Shown here piece by piece: positions 9,761 through 20,074 of a stretch of DNA of 64,000 nt. Position 1 is the first letter of the stretch. Every line of letters begins with the position of its first letter. The notes under the pieces were generated by a model. That model was not told where the DNA came from. It saw nothing but the letters and a program-made list of their open reading frames with translations, and did no database searches. This stretch comes from Chlorops oryzae (lineage: Eukaryota > Arthropoda > Insecta > Diptera > Chloropidae), in the NCBI GenBank assembly GCA_020466095.1, contig CM035808.1:79896779-79960778 (forward strand). Direction: 5' to 3'. A program made the position numbers and the translations under genes.

Positions 9761-10359
9761 TTATCCAGATCGCATCCGCGACTGATAATTTTCTTTTATT
9801 ATTTTATTGTGCATTTGATAGTTATTTAAAGCTAATTTGATACTAGTGATAATAGCGAAAATAAGTAGGAGAAGCTCAATATTGTTACTATGTGTGCGTC
9901 TTTCGCCGTAGCCGTAGCCGCTATGGGGGCGAGCCCTTAATCGAACCGATTTAACGAAACCCTCTGCTCTCTCACGTTCAACATTTCGACCTCCAGCGAC
10001 GACGGCAGAGTCTATGATCGCAACCGCTAAGACGCGCCTCGCAGTTACGCGTTCAATCGCAAACACCAAATTTATTCAAGTGCAGTGAAAAACAAAAGAA
10101 AAAAAATTGATTTTTAGAACTATAAGCGCCAAGAAAGCCGATTATTTTTTGACGTTAAAAGCTATTAAATTTATCATCGCGTCGCGCAAACGCCGACAAC
10201 CATAATCGAACCTGAAAAAACCTAATTTTAATTATACATCGCGTCGCGCAAACCGCCGACAAACTTAACACGAGGAAAGGAAACCCAAAGAAGGCTTCTC
10301 CACTCCATCTGCAGAAAACCAAGGTACGTTAGCCCTTAACTGTCCCTGACATTAACATT
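9761..10359. other. Unassigned, with a 62-bp-spaced direct repeat
   Basis: No protein recognised. ATCGCGTCGCGCAAAC is present at 10176-10191 and again at 10238-10253, the second followed by one extra base in CCGCCGACAA. The stretch probably contains the 5' LTR of the adjoining BEL remnant, since a primer site follows at 10360, but no LTR start was found. Confidence 0.35.
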
Positions 10360-10378
10360 TGGCGATCCCGTGCCAGGA
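10360..10378 (+). promoter_or_regulatory. Putative primer-binding site of BEL element B
   Basis: TGGCGATCCCGTGCCAGGA follows an AT-rich LTR-like end (CATTAACATT) and has the look of a BEL/Pao primer site. It precedes the gag remnant by about 1.2 kb of apparent leader. The identity of the tRNA is not certain. Confidence 0.4.
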
Positions 10379-11553
10379 GCCTGGAATCAGCTCTGGTGGA
10401 CCATTCACTGCAGATAGTCCGTCCACGCGTACCACGTGCCACGACCTTCAACAGCCTTCCTGTTCATTCTCAAGGGCATCGAATCACAGTTCCAGAACAC
10501 GTGAAGCGTATGCATTGAAATCGTCGACATACTCTGTCTCTCTCTGACTTAATACTTCAAATTGGCAGCGTACCCGTTTGCCAGTCGGTGTGATCGGTGG
10601 TTTTTTGTGCAAGGCAAATAGAGTGACAACAACAACATAGTGACCTAGCGACTGGCAGTCTAATTGTCGTTTCCTCGTTCCCTTCAGTTGAGAACAAAGA
10701 GAGGGAGTCGGCCGGCCAGCGAATTGGTTGTTTCTTTTTCGGTTCTCTGAAAGTCTTTGCGAATCGGTTTACTTACTCGCTAACTCCTTCGTTGTTGGAA
10801 TCTCGTGAGAATTTCAAACAAAGACACGAGCTGGTCCATATATCATATTAGCGTTCATGAGTGCAGATATAAGTGTATGCATGCAACCATACTTATTTCG
10901 TAGGTCAGTTTCGGCATCGTGTGCCGAAATTTGCGTTAAGCAGTAGTAAGCGCACATCGAACATCAAACATACACCGATCGAGCGTGCATTCTCGAGACA
11001 AGGGCAATAAGAATTGCAAGAATTGCAAGGCTGTGTTTGTATGTCGGCTCCGTTGTTTGATCCCTGTGCACATAGGCATACAACATCACATAAATATATG
11101 CTGCGATGCTTGCGCTCTGCTAACGTTTATGCATGACATTGTTATGATCGAAATTTAAATTTCTTATTCGAAATTTTTGGTGACAAATAAACATACTCGA
11201 ATCTGGAATTTTTTGCGATTTTCTTTAACATATTCAAACGATTTGATTTCTTTCATTGAATTTGGGGTTGCAGAAAGTTTGCGGGGTGTTGCGAAAGTGA
11301 AAGTCCATAACGAATGCGCTACGACAGGCATTGACCGAAAAATTGTGCAACCTCTTACGCAGTGGATCAGATTACATCGATTATGAAAAGAAAATTATTT
11401 ATACTCAAGTGCTCTACAACCGGCAGTGGTCGCTGCTATACGATTCAACGAGATTAAGAAGCATTGTTGCAATCTCGATTTCTCAATAATTTTCTGCGAT
11501 CATCATGGCGTCCAATTGGAATTTCAACTTTCAGCTAGAGAATCTCAAAGGGT
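10379..11553 (+). other. Leader region of BEL element B
   Basis: No open frame of note. The GC content is higher than in the neighbouring intergenic DNA, consistent with retrotransposon 5' untranslated sequence. The boundaries are inferred from the primer site on the left and gag on the right. Confidence 0.35.
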
Positions 11554-12096
11554 TTGTGCCTTTATGCGGCTGGCTGTGATTCAGGGACTTCGTCGGAGTC
11601 GGTGCTGGAGATCGTTGCGGAGGACATCAAGACCGCTTGGCAACGCGTCAACAATGCCTTCAGTGTAGCTTGTGAAAGAGTTGAATGGAGTGTTGGATTC
11701 GTCGCACGTGCTCGGATCGCTTTGGACGAATGTCAACAACTCCAAGTTTTAGCCAGAGCACAACTCAGCAATATGCATTGGGCAGAAATATATACTTCTC
11801 CAACGCAATCATGTTCTTTAAATCAAGAGCCTCCGTCCTGGGATGAAACTCATGCTGTCATCAGACGCCGCTGTAAAGCTCTTGAGCGCCATTCCAAATT
11901 CAAACAATTTAAAGCTCCAACTCCAGCCTTCAACCCAATGGATTCTTCAAAACACGAGTCGCTTACTCTAGATCGAAGTGCGGAACCATGTATTTTATGT
12001 AGCGTCAACCAATCTCTGCGGCAATGTGATCAATTTCTCCAGATGTCGGTCGACGAATGTGTTCAAGCTGTTTCGCAGCATAATCGATGTATAAAC
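11554..12096 (+). pseudogene. BEL/Pao gag, 5' segment (internally deleted)
   Basis: The frame starting at 11554 has a helical N-terminal part (...VNNAFSVACERVE...) and then a segment around PSWDETHAVIRRRCKALERH that matches the end of the DUF1759 gag domain. It continues with C-IL-C-S...C-D-QFLQMSV...Q-H-NRCINC, the first zinc-knuckle cysteines of BEL/Pao gag. About 300 residues of the central gag domain are missing by comparison with the family. The frame is cut at the knuckle by LTR sequence at 12097. Residues from 11741 on are repeated in the next tandem copy. Confidence 0.7.
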
Positions 12097-12616
12097 TGTA
12101 ATATAGTTTAAGGTTGCAATGTGTAATATAATAGGTTAAAGTCATAATGTGTAGCCCGCTTAAGAATATAGCAGGGGCTCCAAGTTTTAGCCAGAGCACA
12201 ACTCAGCAATATGCATTGGGCAGAAATATATACTTCTCCAACGCAATCATGTTCTTTACATCAAGAGCCTCCGTCCTGGGATGAAACTCATGCTGTCATC
12301 AGACGCCGCTGTAGAGCTCTTGAGCGCCATTCCAAATTCAAACAATTTAAAGCTCCAACTCCAGCCTTCAACCCAATGGATTCTTCAAAACACGAGTCGC
12401 TTACTCTAGATCGAAGTGCGGAACCATGTATTTTATGTAGCGTCAACCAATCTCTGCGGCAATGTGATCAATTTCTCCAGATGTCGGTCGACGAATGTGT
12501 TCAAGCTGTTTCGCAGCATAATCGATGTATAAACTGTAATATAGTTTAAGGTTGCAATGTGTAATATAATAGGTTAAAGTCATAATGTGTAGCCCGCTTA
12601 AGAATGTAGCAGGGGC
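11741..12616 (+). repeat. 438-bp tandem duplication (BEL gag plus LTR start)
   Basis: 11741-12178 and 12179-12616 are direct repeats offset by exactly 438 bp with only about three differences (for example GAATATAGC against GAATGTAGC near the ends). Each unit has 356 bp of BEL gag and the first 82 bp of the mdg3-like LTR. The second unit leads into the complete LTR. The duplication must therefore postdate the retrotransposon insertion. Confidence 0.9.
12179..12534 (+). pseudogene. BEL/Pao gag segment, second tandem copy
   Basis: Duplicate of 11741-12096, ending at the same zinc-knuckle cysteine. It directly abuts the 5' LTR of the mdg3-like element at 12535. The gag reading frame resumes after the 3' LTR at 17808. 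Confidence 0.75.
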
Positions 12617-12823
12617 TTAACAAAGTTTTATGTAGCAATATGAAATAAGTAATCGGTACTAGAAAATAAGAAAAGAACATCACTGGAAAATAAGAAAGGA
12701 ACATCACTAGAAAATAAGAAAAGAATATCACTAAAAAAAGACAAAGACGTTGGACGTTGGAGAAAACCGACGCTAAGAGTTTTTGAATAATAAAATCGAA
12801 AACCCGTGGAACGGCATCCTAAA
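12535..12823 (+). repeat. 5' LTR of the mdg3-like element
   Basis: It starts TGTAATATAG and ends at CATCCTAAA. Inside are three 24-bp direct repeats (AGAAAATAAGAAAAGAACAT-type, about 12661-12732). It differs from the 3' LTR at about 12685 and 12699 (G against A both times). AATAAA occurs at about 12789. Confidence 0.88.
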
Positions 12824-12908
12824 ACTCTGCGGACAGGATACAATCTGTCTCACTTTGAAAATTTTTTTTTTCCTTATTGCGACTGAATTTTTTATTATAC
12901 GTTTGGAA

Positions 12909-13880
12909 ATGAGTTCGACGAAACGCGATTTACTTGCGACATTGCGAAATCGAGGTGTTGACGTTCCTGTCAAGGCTAGCCTGGCTCAACTACGAGCCCT
13001 ATATTCCGCAAGTATTGAAAATTCCGCTGGAGTGGCAACAGAAAAATCCGATGTTGTTATTGATTCCGAAGAAAAAGAAGCCGTTATGATTTACGATGAA
13101 AAGACTTCCGATGCTGCCGCTTATTTCGAAGAAAAAGAAGCCGTTATGATTTTCGATGAAATTTGTGTTGTTGTTGCTGGTAATTCCGAAGAAAAAGTCG
13201 TTTCTAAAGAAAACTGTTTTGATGTTGCCGTTAGTTCCCAAGAAAAAATCAGTGCTAATTATGTTTCCGATATGAAGCATACGGATGTAAATAAAGATGA
13301 TGACGTTCTTTCTTTGGCTGGATTCAAACAAGATTTGCAAGATTCATCATTACCAACCCCGTTAGAAATTCTGCAACAGGAGGAAGAGCTGTTAAATGCA
13401 AAACTTCGTATAATGGAGAAAAAGAAGAAATTGTTCGAATTGGAATCGGCTGTATTTTCGCCGTCTGTACAACAGACCCTTAAGCCTTCGTTCTCAGACG
13501 TTCAACATTTAATTGTGCCTTTCGGAAATTCTTTTGAACACGACGCTCAAAAATGGCTGGAAGATTTTGAGCGTGCTTGCGGTACAGTAAATTCCGATGA
13601 CCTCACAAAAATGAAATTTTTCCGACAAGCAATGAAGAAGGACGCGGAGGGTGAATTGTTTCTTCGTAGTGACAATTCTGTGAATTATTCAGAACTACGC
13701 TATAATTTTTTGATTAACTTTAGCCATGTTTATTCCGTTTGCGAAATAATCGATCTTCTGCGAAAAACCACTTTCCGTTCTGCCAGAACAACGGTAATCG
13801 GATACATTTTAAAGATGCAAGAAATTGCTTCACATGCTAGAATTGACGGGCTCCAAACGGTGCAGTTCATAATTGATGGG
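12909..13880 (+). pseudogene. Gag of the mdg3-like element (capsid part)
   Basis: The likely start is the ATG at 12909; the frame is open from 12783 but that part lies in the LTR. The N-terminus (STKRDLLATLRNRGVDVPVKA) looks like a SAP-type helix-extension-helix, a feature I recall from related gags. Residues from about 50 to 120 contain two to three degenerate repeats built on SEEKEAVMIYDE-like units. A coiled segment and the capsid-like region follow. The frame then diverges: the two CCHC knuckles that should complete gag are in the -1 frame (13934-14044), so a deletion or indel between 13877 and 13933 separates capsid from nucleocapsid. The original 0 frame continues to 14159 without family similarity. 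Confidence 0.7.
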
Positions 13881-14293
13881 TTTCAATTAAACCCGCTTTC
13901 AATCCCGAACAGAGTTCCACTGGAGGTACTCAATGCTTTAATTGCTCCGGCCTTGGCCACCTATCGCGCAACTGCCCAGCCCCAAAACGTGAACGGGGAT
14001 CGTGTTTCCGGTGTGGCTCTGCTCAACACCAGATTAAGGATTGTCCAAAGCCAAAACCACCTTATTCATCGACGCAAGTGGCACTGGTGGATCAGTTTAT
14101 GCCGAATCACTTATACGACATCGCTGGGGATGAATTGCGACAAAATTTTGGGGAAGTGAATGAGGTGAGTGTTACTTTTGAAAGTAATAAGTTTGTGTAC
14201 GCATTGAGGAATTTTGTTTCTCTTTTTGATTCCGGCAGTCCAATAAGCTTGATAAAAATCTCTGAAGTCCCGGAGGAATTAATTAAAAGATGA
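13877..14293 (+). pseudogene. Nucleocapsid knuckles and protease
   Basis: In the -1 frame relative to the capsid, two CX2CX4HX4C knuckles occur: [14 protein letters not shown] (13934-13975) and [14 protein letters not shown] (14003-14044). A linker and an aspartic protease follow, with the catalytic triad LFDSGSP (Asp at about 14227). The frame stops at the TGA 14291-14293 and resumes in the same frame, with protease-like sequence up to about 14420. The stop is therefore a nonsense mutation rather than a domain end. Confidence 0.7.
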
Positions 14294-17200
14294 CAGTTAT
14301 GTTATTCGGGTTACAGAGGGCTAGCGAATTCCGAGCTTTGCATATACGGCATTATTCCGATAAAAATTAGTTTCCGAAATATTAAAAAGCGAATAAAAAT
14401 ATACGTAGTTCCTGTAAATTTGAAAATTTTTGGAATTCAGATGACTTTGAATAAAACTGTTAAAATTCGAGAAACTACGAAACAAAATGCTGAAATGAAT
14501 AATTTTCCGGAGAAAAACAAAATAAAAAATTCCGAAAATATTTTGCATTGCGTGTACAAGCTTATTGATGGTACAAACCCGGTCATTCCTTCGGAGCATG
14601 ATTTTAGTCGGTGTTTAATGGACGTTTGTAGTATTGATAAAGATAGAGATGACAGTTTTGATATTAATGGCAAATTGAATGTGTCGGAGAAGGAAACCAT
14701 AAAACAGATAATAAATAGTTATTACTTGAACACAAATCAGATTCCGGCTGCTAGACAGGAATATGAAATGCATATTCGGCTGACTAACAATGTCCCAATT
14801 AGTTTTTCACCACGCAGACTTTCTTATGCTGATAGACAAATTGTAGATAAGACCGTTTCAGAATTATTAGAAAAGCATATAATTAGAGAGAGTAACTCTC
14901 CATACGCATTTCCGATTGTTTTAACTCTTAAAAAGGATGGCTCTAAACGCATATGTGTGGATTATCGTCCAATCAATAAAATTATGGTTCGTGATAGTTT
15001 TCCATTGCCTCTTATCGATGACTGTTTAGAACGTCTGGAAGGAAAGTGTTATTTTACGACATTAGACTTAAAAACTGGATTTCATCAAATCCCAATTGCT
15101 GAGGACTCTATTCAGTTCACAGCATTCGTCATTCCAATGGGCCAATACGAGTATACTAAGATGCCTTTTGGCTTAAAGAATGGCCCAGCAGTTTTCCAGC
15201 GGTTCGTGAACAGAATTTTATCAGAATTTATAAGAGAGGGATCTGTCGTCGTTTATTTGGATGATATTACGTTGATGAGCAAAACCATAACAGAACATTT
15301 TGATCTTTTAAAACGAGTCTTATATCGATTGAGTGAATTCCGACTTGAATTGAACAAAACCAAGTGTAAGTTTTGTTATTCAGAAATAGACTTGTTGGGA
15401 TTTACTGTGAATAGTCAAGGTACTAGACCTAATGGAAAGCATATTGAAGCTATCAAGAATATGAAACCACCGCGAAGCATTGACCAGGTTCATAAAATTT
15501 TAGGCTTATTTTCTTACTTTCGGAGATATATTAAATCATTTTCGGCAATTTCTGCCCCAATAAGAAACCTGACGAAACCAAATGCTTCATTTAATTGGAC
15601 GGATGAATGTCAACAAATTTTCGAAGACTTGAAAAATGAATTAGTCTCAACTCCGATTTTAGCAATTTACAGTCCGCATCGAGAGACGGAATTGCATTGT
15701 GATGCGAGTGCAAAAGGATTTGGGGGAATTCTGTTTCAAAGACAAGACGACGGGAAAATGTATCCAGTTGCGTATTTTTCGAAGAGTACATCTTCACCTG
15801 AATCAACATTGCATAGCTATGAATTAGAAACGTTGGCTGTAGTGTACTCTTTAGATCGATTCCGAATTTATTTGGAGGGAATAAGTTTCCGAATCATAAC
15901 AGACTGTGAGGCTTTAGTAAAAACACTAAATAGACAGAAAACTACTCCTAAGATTGCAAGATGGGCTTTAGAGCTTGAAAAATATAACTTCACAGTAAAA
16001 CATCGCAGTGGTAATCTAATGAGTCATGTGGACACGCTTAGTAGGTACCCAATGGCTTTTGTTGAAGTAGATGATAGCTCCGATAAACAAATTGCTCTTA
16101 TTGATCCTACAGATATTGACCTACAATTGCAAATTCTCCAAAATAGAGATCTGAATATTGTGCAAATACGAGAAGCCTTGGAAATAGGTGATGTTGATAA
16201 ATTCCTATTGGAGGACGGACTCGTCTATAGACAGGCAAGGAATACGGAAAATCCACTTTTATACGTTCCTGAAGAAATGGAAGCAAACCTTATTAGACAG
16301 ATACATGAGAAGTCTTGTCATATGGGTGTGACGAAGTGTGTCGATCAGATCAAACAACATTACTGGTTCCCAAATTTAAAACAAAAAGTTGAGAGTTTTA
16401 TTAAAAATTGTCTTCTGTGCATTGTCCACTCTGTTCCGTCTCATAATTCAAACCGTACGCTTCATAATATTCCGAAAAAACCCATTCCGTTTGACACTGT
16501 GCATATAGACCATTTTGGCCCTCTCCCAATAATCATCTCTAAGAAAAAACACATTTTAGTTACAGTCGACGCATTCACAAAATTTGTTAAGCTGTTTTCG
16601 GTAAATACTACAAATACGAAAGAAGTTTTAAAATGTCTAGATAATTATGCCGAATATTATAGTCGACCTAGGCGAATAATAAGTGATCGGGGATCATGCT
16701 TCACTTCTTCAGAATTCGAGTCTTACTTGGAAGAAAATAACATTGAACATGTAAAGATCGCAACAGCTTCAGCCCAAGCAAATGGCCAAGTGGAACGCAT
16801 TAACCGCATTATAAAGTCAATGTTAGCAAAACATAGTGAACCCATTCAGCACTCAGATTGGGCTAAATTTTTAAGGAAAGTGGAATACGCTATAAATAAC
16901 TCTATTTAGTCAACTACTCGACAGATGCCTAGTAAACTTTTATTTGGAGTTTCTCAGAGAGGACAAGAAGTAGATGTCATAGCAGAACATTTGGAAGAAA
17001 AATTTATTCTTTTGAAGCATAGCAATATTAATTCTCTAAGATTAGAAGCCTCCCAAAACATAGTTCATTCACAAAATCGGAATCTAAATTTCAATACCAA
17101 AACACATAAGCCACACATGATATTTGAAGAAGGTGAATTTGTAATGATAAGAAATATTGATACAACTATTGGCACTAATAAGAAATTCGTTCCTAAATTC

Positions 17201-17368
17201 CGTGGGCCTTACAAAATTCATAAGGTGTTACCAAACGACAGATATGTGATACGGGATATAGAAAATTGTCAATTGACACAATTACCATATGATGGTATTA
17301 TAGAAGCATCACGTATCCGGAAATATGCCGATTTGCACCAATTGAATGACCGCACCACAGAAAAGTAA
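14294..17368 (+). pseudogene. Pol: RT, RNase H and integrase of the mdg3-like element
   Basis: One frame runs from the TGA at 14291 to a TAA at 17366 with a single TAG (16907-16909). From the ATG at 14420, RT spans about residues 115-330 with the YLDD catalytic motif near 279-282. RNase H follows at about 420-545 (start ELHCDASAKGFGG). Integrase begins with an HHCC zinc domain near 628-670. Its DDE core has Asp near 696 (HIDHFGP), Asp near 754 (ISDRGS) and Glu near 791 (QVERIN). The part beyond the TAG (16925-17368) is the integrase C-terminal region. All catalytic residues are present. The two stops, if real, make this copy non-autonomous. Confidence 0.85.
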
Positions 17369-17499
17369 AGCTCAAAACTAGTTAATATTAAACAATTTAT
17401 ATCTTAACAAAATGCGCTATATATATAATTGTATATTAGTCTCTAAAAAGAATATTTAATATGATTTTATGTTTATAATTGATCGAGACGATCATTCGT

Positions 17500-17514
17500 G
17501 AAAATGGGGGGAGT
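17500..17514 (+). promoter_or_regulatory. Polypurine tract
   Basis: GAAAATGGGGGGAGT directly precedes the 3' LTR and is the expected plus-strand primer for reverse transcription. Confidence 0.7.
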
Positions 17515-17803
17515 TGTAATATAGTTTAAGGTTGCAATGTGTAATATAATAGGTTAAAGTCATAATGTGTAGCCCGCTTAAGAATGTAGCAGGGGCTTAA
17601 CAAAGTTTTATGTAGCAATATGAAATAAGTAATCGGTACTAGAAAATAAGAAAAGAACATCACTAGAAAATAAGAAAAGAACATCACTAGAAAATAAGAA
17701 AAGAATATCACTAAAAAAAGACAAAGACGTTGGACGTTGGAGAAAACCGACGCTAAGAGTTTTTGAATAATAAAATCGAAAACCCGTGGAACGGCATCCT
17801 AAA
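17515..17803 (+). repeat. 3' LTR of the mdg3-like element
   Basis: Same 289-bp unit as 12535-12823, with two single-base differences. It is followed by the target duplication AAAC and the resumed BEL gag frame. Confidence 0.88.
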
Positions 17804-18052
17804 AAACTGTCTCTCGGCCGGCCATCTAAAGGCTGCGTGAAGTGCCAACAACGACATCATACCTTGCTGCATTTTCCAAATGCTACTGCAACACCGGATG
17901 GCCAAGTTTCTTCACCCCCATTGACATCTCCCCCGGAGATGGGCCCGTCGCCGACGAGCCAACCGGCGCATACTTTTGCGCAACCGAAGACTTCGAATTC
18001 CGTGAGCATCCCCCACGTCACCGGCGCACACTGGTCTGAAATATTATTCTAG
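17804..18052 (+). pseudogene. BEL/Pao gag, 3' segment
   Basis: The frame continues the BEL knuckle interrupted at 12535. It encodes a Gly-His, two further cysteines (GCVKCQQ) and the HHTLLH signature that closes the BEL/Pao gag knuckle region. A Pro/Ser/Thr-rich linker follows and ends at a TAG (18050-18052). The aspartic protease that normally follows is not recognisable, so the element is truncated or strongly decayed here. Confidence 0.75.
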
Positions 18053-19017
18053 CACGACAAAAATCAAAAAAATTTTTGTCGCGGATTCCAATAATCATTG
18101 CAGAGTCTTATTGCTAAATAGTTAAACTTACTTTTTTTTTAAAATTATTTATCAAAAAAGGTAAAAACCTGTTGTTACGGCAACGGTTAAGTTGTTCTTT
18201 TATTAGGTGTGAATGAAGAAGTGATACGAGGCTGTTTAAACAAATATTTGGTTTTTGATTTTTCTTTAATATTCCGTTAAAAAAAATAGTGGTAGCTATT
18301 AGAAGATAATATTTGTAAATTCTTAGAGCATTTTTATGTGCATTCGGTTTATTGTAACATTTAGTGTATAATTGGCAGCTTGTTAAATATTCCTTATTTT
18401 TTCACTTAATAAAATAAAGAAAGCTATCTTTACATAAGCTTTTAAAAAAAGTTTTAAGAGGTTTTAAGCTCTAGTTTTGATTAAACTATCCCTTAAAGCA
18501 TAGTTAATGAGGTATATTGCGATTCATAACCGTCGGTAACCGTCAGTGAATTTCAAAGCTCAATTACGGTTGCCGCGAAAGGTGGTATTTTTAAGGGGAT
18601 TCCATGGTTTTAAAGTCGAAAAAATGTATGTTTTCATGATATTTTATTGGAGACGTGAATAATGTTGGTGTATTTATTTTTTGTACATGCTATAGCTTGA
18701 CTTCTAAAGTATATTTAAAAAAAAAAGTGAAATAATTGATAAACAAATCCGTGGCAGCGATTCTCCGAAGGCCCCTAGAAAAAAACGGAAACATGTTTTT
18801 AAAAGGAAATTTGTTTCCCGAGATAACGCCGAAGCATTTTTAAACGATTGGTCAAGTAGATTTTGCATCTCGTGTTCACCGACTTCAAAAAAGTCCATTT
18901 GCACAAAATCGATTTAAAGTTTTTTTTCTCGAACACATGCCACTCGCTTTGAAACCCTGTATCTTTTTAGTTAGTTAGTTAGTTTTAGTACGATTTACTT
19001 GAAATTTTTACACAATA
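18053..19017. other. Unassigned AT-rich DNA
   Basis: No gene or known repeat recognised. A few TTAG units occur at about 18968-18990. Confidence 0.4.
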
Positions 19018-19419
19018 CAGTGGAAATCGTTTATAGCAGGTCCGGCTATAACAGACTATCGTATACAACAGACAAAACCTCTGGTCCCTCCAAGTGTAAT
19101 GGGAATAATACATAGGAATTCGTATATAACGAACATCGCTTGTAGTAGACATATCGCTTATAAAATACACGTTTGGAAGTCCCCACGGCTCGATATATCG
19201 TTGGTAACAGACAATTGACTAATTCCTTTGCTTACTGTTTTTTTTCCATCAAAAATGCTTCTCGGGCATTACTGTAAATAATAGAATGTCTGATATATAT
19301 CATAAATGTATCTTATATAGCAGACTGTCTTCTATATGCGATATATTTCTATAACAGATATCGTATACAACAGACAGATTTTCCGGTCCCTTTAAGTCTG
19401 TTATAAATGGTTTTGACTG
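19018..19419 (+). mobile_element. 402-bp Tigger-like MITE, copy 1
   Basis: It begins CAGTGGAAATCGTTTATAGC and ends with the near inverse GTTATAAATGGTTTTGACTG. TA flanks both ends (19016-19017, 19420-19421). Internally it repeats GTATACAACAGACA and TATAACAGA-type units in both orientations. No coding capacity. The CAGT ends, TA duplication and TTATA-rich ends suggest a Tigger/pogo relative. Confidence 0.82.
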
Positions 19420-19421
19420 TA

Positions 19422-20074
19422 TGTGCATTAAGGTGGATAGATTTTCTAACCCCCCTTATTCCCTAGCAGAACATTATTCTACGGCCCATACTTAGTAGTT
19501 TGCCCAAGAAACCATAGTTCAAATCTAAATTTTAACCTTGCGTTTTTGCAAACAAAGGTTTTTCATGCTGTATTAGACTTATTTTGTCGTTATTGTTGGT
19601 GAAAACAACTCGAAAAGCAAAAAAACCATCGCTGCTACATCTCTGACAACCGAACCACTGAATAAAGTTTATATTTTCCTAAATACCTATTTTAAAATGA
19701 TCGAATAATGTTGATTATTCAAGAAAAAATTTATATTCTTGTATGCCTAAAGTTGCGTATAGTATCGAAAAAGAAAATTTCGATTTAAAAACATTTTGGA
19801 CTAGGGAGAATTTTCCCTTTTTTCTGTTATCATTTGTAGCATGCTTTAAGGCATATCAAAGGTGGACCTTCTTTTTAAAGCAGAAGAAAACAAATTCGGT
19901 TTTGACTACTGGTCCCCTGGGCATTCCTTCTGAAAAAATAATAACGCAGAATCTTGTGTTACAAGGCAAATTACCATATCCAATACCAAAACGATCCACC
20001 ATAACGTGCATGCATAACTGCTGCATTCAAATACATTTGATGTTATGCAAATGGGAAATTATAGGAATCATGTG
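19422..20074. other. Unassigned DNA between a MITE and a LINE remnant
   Basis: A plus-strand frame at 19743-20093 has no recognisable motif and runs into the LINE remnant, so I do not call it a gene. Confidence 0.3.

Larger units (their letters stand above)
12535..17803 (+). mobile_element. Young mdg3-like Ty3/gypsy retrotransposon
   Basis: This 5,269-bp element has 289-bp LTRs (12535-12823 and 17515-17803) that differ at two positions, and a 4-bp target duplication AAAC (12531-12534, 17804-17807) in the BEL gag zinc-knuckle codons. Its order is LTR, gag, protease, RT, RNase H, integrase, LTR. It lacks env. Its coding sequence carries one frameshift before the nucleocapsid knuckles and two in-frame stops (14291 TGA, 16907 TAG). 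The mdg3-type assignment comes from overall pol similarity to the element at 61503-64000 and to my memory of this clade. Confidence 0.88.

Noticed and set aside
9761..10069. 102-codon minus-strand frame
   Set aside because: No gag, protease or host motif. It lies upstream of the gypsy gag remnant and is probably untranslated leader or flank.
12661..12732. CRISPR-like short direct repeats
   Set aside because: The units are contiguous without spacers and lie in both LTRs of a eukaryotic retrotransposon.
13980..14002. Programmed -1 frameshift site at CCCCAAAACG
   Set aside because: The pro frame is already needed at 13934 for the first knuckle, upstream of this run, and the heptamer does not fit the slippery pattern.
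18968..18990. TTAG repeats as telomeric sequence
   Set aside because: Only about five units, imperfect, in the middle of unrelated DNA; flies also lack simple TTAGG telomeres.
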